Origin: Segatella copri
Lineage (GTDB): Bacteria; Bacteroidota; Bacteroidia; Bacteroidales; Bacteroidaceae
Assembly (NCBI RefSeq): GCF_009495355.1
Contig: NZ_VZAD01000061.1
Coordinates: 1-64,000, forward strand
Direction: 5' to 3'
DNA: 64,000 nucleotides
The notes under the pieces are model-generated. The model saw only the letters and a program-made list of their open reading frames with translations, ran no database searches and was not told the origin of the DNA. The translations under genes were made by a program, and so were the position numbers. Below are positions 9,023 to 17,770 of the stretch, in pieces (position 1 is the first letter of the stretch; every line of letters begins with the position of its first letter).

Positions 9023-9166
9023 CTAAAATCGTTAAACCACAATATGAAAGCGGCTTCGATAGTCAATGAAGCCTATTGCGTAGAGCAATGAAAGCGGCTT
9101 CGTAAGCAGTTGAAGCCTATTGCATTTGTGGTTTAACGATTTTAGTTTGTGGTTTAACGATTTTAG
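9023..9166. repeat. MITE-like repeat with 19-bp inverted ends and tandem hairpins
   Basis: The 19-bp CTAAAATCGTTAAACCACA (9023-9041) is inverted perfectly at 9127-9145 and again at 9148-9166. Between them (9044-9124) are two 44-bp-spaced units, each starting ATGAAAGCGGCTTC and each able to fold GGCTTC with GAAGCC. The internal pair recurs, nearly identical, at 59941-60021. Confidence 0.7.
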
Positions 9167-9297
9167 TTGACCACTTTAAGTTTTATTGATAATACACGTT
9201 GACTCACAATATTAACGTAACAACTCATGACAATATGGGTGCTGAGTAATTACAGCAGTTAAATGTAATGTTAAAAAGATTAAAAGATGGCGTTTTC

Positions 9298-9331
9298 TTT
9301 GTTTTTAACTTATATATTTTTGATACCTTTG
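9298..9331 (+). promoter_or_regulatory. Promoter of the sigma/anti-sigma operon
   Basis: TTTG (9298-9301) and TACCTTTG (9324-9331) are 22 bp apart, slightly long for the consensus. It implies housekeeping sigma factor transcription of the ECF sigma gene with a leader of about 60 nt. Confidence 0.6.
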
Positions 9332-9344
9332 CGTCTCTATTGGT

Positions 9345-9399
9345 GAAAGGGTGCCCTAAAGTTTTGGGAAAGTCCTATTGTAACCTAAATAACTGAAGA
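9345..9399 (+). promoter_or_regulatory. Leader shared with the PUL operon leader
   Basis: The leader of the sigma gene contains GTGCCCT (9351-9357), GGGAAAG, then AACCTAAATA just before the start codon. The leader at 10968-11024 has the same landmarks in the same order. This suggests a common regulatory element or a duplicated leader; see findings. Confidence 0.4.
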
Positions 9400-9942
9400 A
9401 TGGAAGATCTGGAACGAGAAATGTTACTGATTGCTCAAGGAAATGAGCTCGCCTTTAACAGTTTTATGAACAGATATATGGATGGGCTTTATTACCATTC
9501 ATACGGAATACTGTATAATAAGGAGATGGCTGAGGAAATAGTCAGTGATGTTTTCTTGGAGGTTTGGAAAAACAGAAAAAAGATAGTAGAAGTTGAGAAT
9601 ATGAAAGCCTGGCTCAACACTCTGGTCTATCGTAAATCTATTTCTTGTCTCAGGAAAGAAAAGAAGAGACATCTGGATGTTTCTATGGACGAAATGACTC
9701 AGTTTTGTTTTCCTGTGACAGAAACTCCTGCTGATCATATGATTTCGGTCGAAGAGATGAGGTCTCTTCAGTTGGCCATAGAGGCATTGCCGCCGAAATG
9801 TAAACACGTTTTCTTCTTGGCAAAGATAGAGAGAGTGCCATATCAGCAAATAGCAGAAATGTTGGATATTTCTCTTGCAACGGTCAATTATCATATCGGT
9901 TTTGCAATGACCACTTTGAAAAGGAAGTTGAAACATGGCTGA
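9400..9942 (+). CDS. ECF-type RNA polymerase sigma factor
   Basis: A 180-residue sigma-70 factor of the extracytoplasmic-function group. Region 2 covers about residues 20-90, with AEEIVSDVFLEVWKNR matching the conserved 2.1-2.2 core. Region 4 covers about 125-178, with LPPKCKHVFFLAKIERVPYQ and the helix-turn-helix IAEMLDISLATVNYHI. Region 3 is absent, as in ECF factors. A FecR-type anti-sigma gene follows, and downstream comes a SusC with an STN domain, so this is the transcriptional switch of the adjoining PUL. Its target promoter is probably upstream of 11025. Confidence 0.93.
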   Translation: MEDLEREMLLIAQGNELAFNSFMNRYMDGLYYHSYGILYNKEMAEEIVSDVFLEVWKNRKKIVEVENMKAWLNTLVYRKSISCLRKEKKRHLDVSMDEMTQFCFPVTETPADHMISVEEMRSLQLAIEALPPKCKHVFFLAKIERVPYQQIAEMLDISLATVNYHIGFAMTTLKRKLKHG

Positions 9943-10029
9943 TTTTTGCTAAAAGTAGGAAAAATAATGAGAGATGCACCTATAGATATAAATAAGGAAA
10001 GCGTCTTCTTATAAAAGAACAATAGAAAA

Positions 10030-10944
10030 ATGGAAGATAATATTAATAATTATAAATATGACGACTCTGTGGAGGACCTTAAATTGCGGTCTTTCGTGGA
10101 GCAGTCTTTTCCTAAAAAAATGGATTCAAACTCGATTAAGCAGAAGACATTCATGAAGATTCATGACGAACAGCGTCGATCGCATCGTCGCCAGTGGGCT
10201 CGTGTGTCAGTTGCAGCTTGTATCTTGTTGACGTTTGTTTGCCTGGGTCTTTGGAAGATTTTAGATACTCGCCGTGTTGAGACATTAACTGCTTGTACTA
10301 AAAAAATGGAGATGCAACATATTATCGTGCCTGTGGGAGAGAAAATGACCATCATGCTTTCTGATGGCACCAAACTTGTGGCTAACTCCCGTACAACACT
10401 AAGTTATCCTAAAACTTTCCAGGGCGCAGAACGACGCGAGGTTTCGATAAAGGGAGAAGCTTATTTTGAGGTGGCTCATGATGCTGAGCATCCTTTTGTT
10501 GTGAATAGTGGAAAATTTAAAGTCAAGGTGTTGGGTACGCGTTTTAATATATCCAATTATGATGACAGTAAGTCAAGTGTGGTATTGGCAAAAGGCTCTG
10601 TAGAGATTACTACAGATAACAAAGACCTGGTGCGTATGAAGCCATCTGAAAAGGTTGTTGTCGAGAATGGGTCTTTTGTGGAAAAGACGCAGGTAGATGC
10701 ACAGGATTATACTTCGTGGATGGATGGCGTGTTGACATTGCAAGGCGAAAGTGTGAATGATATAGCAGAGATGCTTAGCCAGTATTATGGCGTGAAAATA
10801 GTTTGTAATCATGTTAATTCTACGCCTTTATATGGAAAACTTGTGTTGCAGGATTCGGTTATGGATGTCCTGAAAACTATCAAGGGAATGGTAAAGATTA
10901 AGACCATACGGAAAAATGGTGAAATCTATATAGTAACCAATTAA
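10030..10944 (+). CDS. FecR-family anti-sigma factor
   Basis: A 304-residue inner-membrane signal transducer. It has a cytoplasmic N-terminus of about 55 residues, one membrane helix (about 57-77, VSVAACILLTFVCLGLW), a periplasmic FecR domain (about 90-200, with TIMLSDGTKLVANSRTTLSY and GEAYFEVAHDAEHPFVV) and a C-terminal DUF4974-like domain (about 225-300) related to STN folds. It should hold the ECF sigma factor until contacted by the STN domain of the SusC protein at 12566. It follows the sigma gene by 87 bp in the same direction. Confidence 0.93.
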   Translation: MEDNINNYKYDDSVEDLKLRSFVEQSFPKKMDSNSIKQKTFMKIHDEQRRSHRRQWARVSVAACILLTFVCLGLWKILDTRRVETLTACTKKMEMQHIIVPVGEKMTIMLSDGTKLVANSRTTLSYPKTFQGAERREVSIKGEAYFEVAHDAEHPFVVNSGKFKVKVLGTRFNISNYDDSKSSVVLAKGSVEITTDNKDLVRMKPSEKVVVENGSFVEKTQVDAQDYTSWMDGVLTLQGESVNDIAEMLSQYYGVKIVCNHVNSTPLYGKLVLQDSVMDVLKTIKGMVKIKTIRKNGEIYIVTN

Positions 10945-10967
10945 TAAAACATTAATATTTTTTAGCA

Positions 10968-11024
10968 AAGAAAGTGCCCTCCTATGGGTAAGGGGACTTT
11001 GTATCACAAAAACCTAAATAGCGT
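10968..11024 (+). promoter_or_regulatory. Leader of the PUL operon, related to the sigma-gene leader
   Basis: GTGCCCT (10974-10980), GGGTAAGG, GACTTTG and AACCTAAATA (11011-11020) precede the start codon. AAAGTGCCCT and AGGGGACTTT can form an imperfect hairpin. No TAnnTTTG box lies just upstream, which fits use of the ECF sigma factor rather than the housekeeping one. Confidence 0.4.
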
Positions 11025-12536
11025 ATGAAATTTAAGTATATTTTGCAAATATTTGCGCTTTTTACTATGCTTTGTGGAGCATATCGTATGGAGGCAAAAG
11101 TGAGAGTGTACAGCTTTGAACCTGATACAGTGCATGTGTTGAAAAATCCGCTTACGGGGTGGGTTATGTATTTAGGAAGAACCTGGGATGAAAATTTCTG
11201 GGCAAAGGAAGGGTATGATGCCATGCCTGTGGGAGAAGGTAAGACAGTCAAGGTGTCTGACTACGCGAGCACATGCTACTTGCGTACGAGTTGGAGTTCT
11301 TTGGAACCTGAAGAAGGAAAATATCAATGGCAGGATAAAGATTCCCGCATTAGCAAACTTTTTCAAAGCGTAAGGAAAAGAAAACTCCGTCTGGCTTTCC
11401 GCATCGTTGTGGATAGCAGAGACCAAGGGCAGAATACTCCTATTTATGTAAAAGAGGCAGGAGCAAAAGGCTTCCAAGACCCCAACAATCCAAAAATTTG
11501 GTCGCCATATCCTGACGATCCTGTGTTTCAGGAAAAATACGGGAAGTTTATTCAGGCTTTTGCCGATTACTTTGATAATCCAGATGTGGTAGATTTTATA
11601 GATGCCTATGGATTGGGAAAATGGGGAGAGTCGCATGCGGTAAGGTATCAAGATAAAAAATACAAACAACAAGTTTTCAACTGGATAACCGACTTGTATA
11701 GTCGCACTTTTAAGAAAGTCCCAATTTTGATTAACTATCATCGACTTGTAGGTGATACGCTGAGTTGGGCTGCTCCAAATCTTCATAGCAAGCAAATGCT
11801 GGAGGAAGCGATAGCCAAAGGATATAGCCTCCGCCATGATGCATTTGGAATGACAGGGTATTATAAAGATTGGGAAAAGAATTTTGCAAAGAAGTGGTTT
11901 TTCCGGCGTCCCATCATCTTTGAGGGAGGATGGATTACCAAGGCTCATCATCGCTATTGGATAGACCCATGTGGCAAGTATCGAGAAGGACATTCTGAGG
12001 ACGTACGAAAGGGGGAGTATGAAATTGGCGAGGAGACACATGTCAACATGATGGATTTGCGTATCAATGATGAGACCCGTTCCTGGTTTGGCAAATGTTT
12101 TGACCTGATAAAAAGATTCACACAAGAAGGTGGATATCGTCTTTATCCTGTGAAAATAGTCCTTCCAGATAAAGCTGATAAGAATGGAATGGTTAGCATA
12201 CGACATCAATGGAGAAATCTGGGATGGGGCTATTGTCCTACCAATATACCACAATGGAACCAAAAGTACAAAGTTTGCTTCTCCTTGAGTGATCAGGCAG
12301 GAAACAGGGTGAAGACTTTTGTGGTGACAGACTCTGACCTCTCGCAGTGGATAAAGGGAAAAGACGGAGAATATATCACATCTGTCAGCTTACTGGGCAT
12401 TCCTAAGGGAACCTATACCTGGCAAGTTGCATTGGTAGATACTACTCAACGGAATGAGCCTGGAATAATCATGGCGGTCGACCAGAACTGCCAAAGAAAT
12501 GGATGGCTCAGATTAGGAACAATAAAAATTAATTAA
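11025..12536 (+). CDS. DUF4832-type putative TIM-barrel glycosidase (paralogue 1)
   Basis: A 503-residue exported protein (signal peptide ending near YRMEA). The N-terminal landmark NPLTGW and the motif order resemble DUF4832/DUF4874 proteins, which are thought to be glycoside-hydrolase-like. Two glutamates stand in positions typical of a retaining clan-A active site: Glu202 in GLGKWGESH and Glu300 in IIFEGGW, 98 residues apart. Both are kept in the paralogue at 19410, along with INYHR, LRHDAFGM, YYKDWE and VNMMD. A beta-sandwich (about 380-503) follows the barrel. First gene of the PUL operon. Catalytic assignment is my inference; no activity is known to me. Confidence 0.7.
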   Translation: MKFKYILQIFALFTMLCGAYRMEAKVRVYSFEPDTVHVLKNPLTGWVMYLGRTWDENFWAKEGYDAMPVGEGKTVKVSDYASTCYLRTSWSSLEPEEGKYQWQDKDSRISKLFQSVRKRKLRLAFRIVVDSRDQGQNTPIYVKEAGAKGFQDPNNPKIWSPYPDDPVFQEKYGKFIQAFADYFDNPDVVDFIDAYGLGKWGESHAVRYQDKKYKQQVFNWITDLYSRTFKKVPILINYHRLVGDTLSWAAPNLHSKQMLEEAIAKGYSLRHDAFGMTGYYKDWEKNFAKKWFFRRPIIFEGGWITKAHHRYWIDPCGKYREGHSEDVRKGEYEIGEETHVNMMDLRINDETRSWFGKCFDLIKRFTQEGGYRLYPVKIVLPDKADKNGMVSIRHQWRNLGWGYCPTNIPQWNQKYKVCFSLSDQAGNRVKTFVVTDSDLSQWIKGKDGEYITSVSLLGIPKGTYTWQVALVDTTQRNEPGIIMAVDQNCQRNGWLRLGTIKIN

Positions 12537-12565
12537 TCATCATAATAACTAAAAAGAATAAGCTT

Positions 12566-15500
12566 ATGAACCTAACTACTATTGTTGGAAAAACGGGCAC
12601 TGGCATAAGAATGCTATGTTTGGCAGGGTTACTGTCATTCCCAGTTGTTTCGTTACAAGCTTCAAACATTTCGTTAACCGAATTGGGGGAAACTATGCTT
12701 TTAAAGGCAGACGATTCTACGGTGAAGCAGGTCTTTGATTACATTGAGCGCCATAGCAAGTATGTATTTGTGTATGACCAGCATGTAAAGAACTTATTGA
12801 CAAAGAAAGTCAATGTTGCAACAAAAGGCAAATCTGTAGAAGACATCTTGGCTGCTGTTTGTTCGCAGACAGGACTTAAGTATCACATCAATGACCGCCA
12901 AGTTACCATCTCCTTAGGCGAGAAAGTTAACAAGCAAACGTTCCAGAGAGAAAGTAAGAGAACTGCGGGCAGAAAAATTAAGGGTGTGGTTGGCGATGGC
13001 AACAATGAACCATTGATAGGTGCCACAGTGAAAGTAAAAGGTACCAACATCGTCACCGTTACCGATATGGATGGTAATTTCGAGTTGGAAGTTCCTTCTG
13101 GGGCAGAATTGGTGGTGAGCTATATTGGCTTTAATGACCAAACGGTCAAGATTAGTGGCTCTAAGAGTAAGTACGATGTCGAGTTGCAGGAGAATACCAA
13201 CAGCTTGGACGAGCTTGTGGTGATTGGCTATGGTACAGTGAAGAAGAAGGATCTGACAGGTGCTGTTGCTGCTGTCAAGGGTGACGAATTGGTCAACAAG
13301 CGTACGACAATGCTCTCAAACGCATTGCAAGGCTCTCTTTCTGGTGTGACGGTATCTCGTAATTCATCTGCGCCAGGTTCTGGTGCGAGCAGCATCCGTG
13401 TGCGTGGTATCACAACCATTGGTGAATCAAGTCCTTTGGTTATAGTGGATGGCGTAGAAAGCACATTGGACTATGTGAATGCCAATGATGTGGAGAGCAT
13501 TTCTGTGTTGAAGGATGCTGCCGCAGCAAGTATCTATGGATCAAAGGCCGCCGCAGGAGTTATTCTTGTGACTACAAAGCGTGGCAATGATACGGGTAAG
13601 ATAGACTTGAAGTATAATGCTGAGTTTGGATGGGAAATCCGTACCAGGCAGCCCAGCATGGTTGGTGTGACCCGTTATTTGGAAATGAACAACGAGTTAC
13701 AGTATAACGACAATCCTTCAGGTGGATTTTTTCAAGTATATACTGCAGACCAGACTAAGAATTGGGTGAAATACAATCAGACGGATCCCAATAATTATCC
13801 TATAACCGATTGGCAAGGTTTGATATTGAACAGCAGTGCACCTCGTATGACTCACTCTTTGACAGTGTCTGGTGGAAACAAGGCGGTGAAATCTGTTGCA
13901 ACCTTGACTTATGATGAGGTGGATGGTCTTTACGATGGTCGTGGATTCCAACGTTATATGTTCCGTGCTAACAACGATTTTAATATCAATAAGAAATTGA
14001 GTGCATCCTTGGATGTGAGCATTCGTCATGCCAAGAGCCGTAATCAGATTTATGATCCATTCAGCACAATGCGTCTGATGCCAGCTATTTATCCTGCAAT
14101 GTGGAGTGATGGTCGTATCGCCTCTGGAAAAAGTGGTTCCAATCCCTATGGACTGTTGAAGAATGGTGGTAGTACGGTATCTCATAGTACACAGTTGTCT
14201 GGTAAAGGTTCTTTGACCTATAAACCATTGACAGGTCTGAGTCTTTCGGCTATAATTTCTCCTTTCATCAATTATCAAAAGAGCAAGCAGTTTAAATTGG
14301 CATGTTGGTACACATTGCCTGACGACCCAGATGTCATCGGAGGCTATCTGGATGCAGGTTCTCTTTATGCCACCAACAAACTTACTGAAGGACGTAACGA
14401 CAATTGGCATGTCACAAGCCAGTTGCTGGCCAACTATATGCGTACTTTTGGAAAGCATGACATCACGGTAATGGCTGGTTTTGAGAACTATTATATGAAA
14501 AGCGAGAATTTGTCTGCTGCACGCGATCAGTATGAACTGACAAATTATCCTTTTTTGAACATCGGTTCAGAAGATTTTCAGACTAATAGTGGTACTGGAG
14601 CAGAATATACTTCCAACTCTTTCTTTGGACGTTTGCTCTATTCTTATGCCAACCGTTATTTGTTTCAAGCCAATGTGCGTCGTGATGGAAGTTCACGTTT
14701 TGCAAAGAATTATCGTTGGGGAACATTTCCTTCTTTCTCAGCCGGTTGGGTAATGTCAGAGGAGCCTTTTATGCAAAAGGCAAACTTGCCTTGGTTGTCT
14801 TATCTGAAATTGCGCGCTTCATGGGGTAAGTTGGGTAATGAACGTATTGGAAGCAACTATTTCCCATACATAGCCTTGATGAATTTTGGCAGTACCTTAT
14901 TCTATATGGCCGATGGAAGTGTTGTTTCTGGATCGACAGCCCGCCCTGCAGTATTGGCAGTGGAAGACATCACCTGGGAAACTACTACCAGTACGGACTT
15001 AGGCTTTGATGCTAATTTCTTGAACAATCGTCTGCATATCAATTTTGATTATTATTGGAAAAAGACAACAGATATGTTGCTTGCCATTCAGATTCCTTAC
15101 ACGATGGGTTACAACAGTCCTAATACCAATGCGGGAAAGATGTCAACACATGGTTATGACATTGATGTAAGTTGGCAAGATCATATTGGTGATTTCAAGT
15201 ACAGTGTTGGTCTTAACTTCTCTGACTATTTGTCTAAGATAGATTATTTGAACAACTCTGACATTATTTCTGGTGGAAAAGTTAAAAGAGCTGGGGTCTT
15301 GTTTAATGAGTTCTATGGCTATGTTTGTGATGGTATCTATCAGACACAAGATGAGGTGCAAAACTCTGCAAGAACGAGTAGTTCTGTGACTGTAGGTGAC
15401 TTGAAATACCGCGATATCAGTGGTCCTGATGGCGTGCCAGATGGTAAGATCTCTCCAGAGTACGACAGAGTGCCTTTGGGCAACTCTCTTCCTCGTTATC

Positions 15501-15976
15501 AGTATGGTGGCAACTTGAGTGCTTCATGGAAGGGCATCGATTTGAACATTGCTTTCCAGGGCATAGGCAAGCAGAATGCTTATCTTGACCAGGCGATGGT
15601 GCAGCCATTCAGAAACAATTTTGGCAATGTGCCAGCAATCATTGAAGGCAAGTACTGGAGTCCTTTCAACACTGATGCAGAGAATGCGAGTGCCAAGTAT
15701 CCACGTCTGTCCAATGTGAGCAAAGATAACAACTATGCCACTTCCAGCTACTGGATGTTTAATGGTTCCTATTTCCGTCTTAAGAATGTAACCTTGGGTT
15801 ATACACTTCCTAAAAACTGGACAAAGTATGTGGGAATAGACCGTACTCGTCTCTATATCAGTGGATCTGATTTGTTCTGTATCAGCAATTATCCTAAGGG
15901 CTGGGATCCTGAAATGGGTACAAGTGCTTATCCTATCACTACATCTTTGGTTGTTGGTGTTCAAGTTAATTTTTAA
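12566..15976 (+). CDS. SusC-like TonB-dependent transporter with STN signalling domain
   Basis: A 1136-residue outer-membrane import channel. After the signal peptide come an STN domain (about 43-117, DSTVKQVFDYIERHSKYVFV), a carboxypeptidase-D regulatory-like domain (about 137-210), a TonB-box/plug start (ELVVIGYGTVKKKDLTGAVA) and a 22-strand barrel ending LVVGVQVNF. The STN domain distinguishes transporters that signal through anti-sigma factors, matching the FecR and ECF genes upstream. It forms the usual pair with the SusD protein encoded 11 bp downstream. Confidence 0.95.
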   Translation: MNLTTIVGKTGTGIRMLCLAGLLSFPVVSLQASNISLTELGETMLLKADDSTVKQVFDYIERHSKYVFVYDQHVKNLLTKKVNVATKGKSVEDILAAVCSQTGLKYHINDRQVTISLGEKVNKQTFQRESKRTAGRKIKGVVGDGNNEPLIGATVKVKGTNIVTVTDMDGNFELEVPSGAELVVSYIGFNDQTVKISGSKSKYDVELQENTNSLDELVVIGYGTVKKKDLTGAVAAVKGDELVNKRTTMLSNALQGSLSGVTVSRNSSAPGSGASSIRVRGITTIGESSPLVIVDGVESTLDYVNANDVESISVLKDAAAASIYGSKAAAGVILVTTKRGNDTGKIDLKYNAEFGWEIRTRQPSMVGVTRYLEMNNELQYNDNPSGGFFQVYTADQTKNWVKYNQTDPNNYPITDWQGLILNSSAPRMTHSLTVSGGNKAVKSVATLTYDEVDGLYDGRGFQRYMFRANNDFNINKKLSASLDVSIRHAKSRNQIYDPFSTMRLMPAIYPAMWSDGRIASGKSGSNPYGLLKNGGSTVSHSTQLSGKGSLTYKPLTGLSLSAIISPFINYQKSKQFKLACWYTLPDDPDVIGGYLDAGSLYATNKLTEGRNDNWHVTSQLLANYMRTFGKHDITVMAGFENYYMKSENLSAARDQYELTNYPFLNIGSEDFQTNSGTGAEYTSNSFFGRLLYSYANRYLFQANVRRDGSSRFAKNYRWGTFPSFSAGWVMSEEPFMQKANLPWLSYLKLRASWGKLGNERIGSNYFPYIALMNFGSTLFYMADGSVVSGSTARPAVLAVEDITWETTTSTDLGFDANFLNNRLHINFDYYWKKTTDMLLAIQIPYTMGYNSPNTNAGKMSTHGYDIDVSWQDHIGDFKYSVGLNFSDYLSKIDYLNNSDIISGGKVKRAGVLFNEFYGYVCDGIYQTQDEVQNSARTSSSVTVGDLKYRDISGPDGVPDGKISPEYDRVPLGNSLPRYQYGGNLSASWKGIDLNIAFQGIGKQNAYLDQAMVQPFRNNFGNVPAIIEGKYWSPFNTDAENASAKYPRLSNVSKDNNYATSSYWMFNGSYFRLKNVTLGYTLPKNWTKYVGIDRTRLYISGSDLFCISNYPKGWDPEMGTSAYPITTSLVVGVQVNF

Positions 15977-15987
15977 ATGAAAAGTAT

Positions 15988-17706
15988 ATGAAAGTTAAGA
16001 TATTTTTAGCAGGTTTGAGCTTGGCATTGGTCTCTTGTGAAAGTATGGATTTGGTGCCAAAGTCTCAAGGTAATACAGCTTCTTGGTATACAAATGAAAC
16101 AGAGTTGGCTTTGGCGGCTAATGAGTTTTACATATTGGGTTATTGGCAGGAGCCATTAAATTCTTCAGAACAATGGTGTGACAATACAACCTATCGTTTG
16201 CAGAACCGCAACCCAGGTAGCAAGGGTACCATTCTTGATGGAACCATGAATGGTCAGCAATATGAGGTTTATGCCTTGTGGGAGCAGAGCTATAAGCTGA
16301 TAGCCCGTGCCAACACGATGTTGGAAAACATACATAAAGCAGAGGGAAACGTGGCTCAGTCGGTGATAGACCGTTATACGGGTGAGGCTTGTTTTGCCCG
16401 TGCATGCAAATATGCCGATTTGATTTTCTTCTATGGTGATGTTCCTTATTTGGAGAGGACAGAAACGATTACAGAGGCTGAACAGAAGGGGCGTCGTCCA
16501 AAAGAGGAGTTGATCCCTCTTGTGTATGCGGATTTTGATAAGGCAATCGAAGGTCTTCCTGTATCATATGGTCAAAGTGCTCCCGTTCATTTTACCAAAG
16601 GTGCAGCGATGGCTATGAAAGCTCGTTTTGCACTTTACATGGGTGATTATGAAATGGCGGAAAAATCTGCAAAGGCCTGTATGGACTTAGGTGTTTATTC
16701 TTTGGAGCCTGATTATGCCAAACTGTTTAAGCAAAGTACCAAAGTAAACCCAGAAAAGGTCTTCGTATTACCTCGCTCTATAGAAAATGATGTTGTTTTA
16801 GATTCTTGGATTGTGAAGAATGGTCTTCCACGTAATGCTGGTGGGTATGGTTCATACAATCCATCCTGGGATCTGCTGGCATCTTATCTCTGTACCGATG
16901 GTTTGCCCATTGACGAATCACCTTTGTTTGATCCTCGTAATCCTTTTAAGAATCGTGATCCTCGTTGCAGCATGACTATTGTGGCTTTCAATACAGAACA
17001 TTGCGGTTTTGAGTATGACCCAAGTCCTGCAGCAACTACCATTATGAACTATACCACGGGCAAAACTCAGTCAAATCAAGATACTCGTAAGGTTAATCAA
17101 TATGCTTCCTATACAGGTTTGCTGTGGAAAAAGGGTATTGATGCCTCCTGGATGGAAAATGGTTTGAAGGTAGAACAAGACTATATCATCATGCGTTATG
17201 CCGACGTACTCTTGATGTATGCGGAGGCTATGATTGAGCAAAATAAGATAGATGATTCCGTACTCAAGGCTATCAATATGGTTCGTGCCCGTGCTTACGG
17301 AGTGGATGTTTCGGAGACTTCTGCTTATCCTGCAGTAAAAATGGGTTCTCAGGAGGAATTGAGAAAGGCAGTTCGTATAGAGCGCCGTATGGAGTTTGCA
17401 ATGGAAAACTCTCGTTTGCAGGACTTGATGAGATGGAAGTTGGCATCAAAGGCTCTCAATGGTTATAATTATATCATGCTTCAGCCGGATGATTTGTTGA
17501 AGAACGTTGTAGAGAAGGGACTTTGGTTCTGGGGAATGACACCGCAGATAGACGAAGATGGCTTGGCAGATTTTTCTGCCCTTTTCAATGCCGGTTATTG
17601 TACAACTGGTGCCAAGCGCTCTTTCCCAGATAGAGAATACCTCTGGCCAATTCCTACACATGATATGGAATTGTGCCCTAATCTAACAAATAATCCTGGT
17701 TATTAA
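15988..17706 (+). CDS. SusD/RagB-family surface glycan-binding lipoprotein
   Basis: A 572-residue lipoprotein with a lipobox ending at Cys17 (LALVSCESMD). The N-terminal SusD-like segment and TPR-containing core include GEACFARACKYADLIFFYGD and the C-terminal RagB/SusD segment includes RIERRMEFAMENSRLQDLMRW. It caps the SusC barrel and selects the glycan. The frequent aromatic residues of the family are present, but the specific ligand cannot be read from sequence. Confidence 0.95.
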   Translation: MKVKIFLAGLSLALVSCESMDLVPKSQGNTASWYTNETELALAANEFYILGYWQEPLNSSEQWCDNTTYRLQNRNPGSKGTILDGTMNGQQYEVYALWEQSYKLIARANTMLENIHKAEGNVAQSVIDRYTGEACFARACKYADLIFFYGDVPYLERTETITEAEQKGRRPKEELIPLVYADFDKAIEGLPVSYGQSAPVHFTKGAAMAMKARFALYMGDYEMAEKSAKACMDLGVYSLEPDYAKLFKQSTKVNPEKVFVLPRSIENDVVLDSWIVKNGLPRNAGGYGSYNPSWDLLASYLCTDGLPIDESPLFDPRNPFKNRDPRCSMTIVAFNTEHCGFEYDPSPAATTIMNYTTGKTQSNQDTRKVNQYASYTGLLWKKGIDASWMENGLKVEQDYIIMRYADVLLMYAEAMIEQNKIDDSVLKAINMVRARAYGVDVSETSAYPAVKMGSQEELRKAVRIERRMEFAMENSRLQDLMRWKLASKALNGYNYIMLQPDDLLKNVVEKGLWFWGMTPQIDEDGLADFSALFNAGYCTTGAKRSFPDREYLWPIPTHDMELCPNLTNNPGY

Positions 17707-17770
17707 GCCGGGATTATTCCCTCCCTTCAAATCGTTCATTGTGTAATAGATTTTATAAAGAGATTTACAG

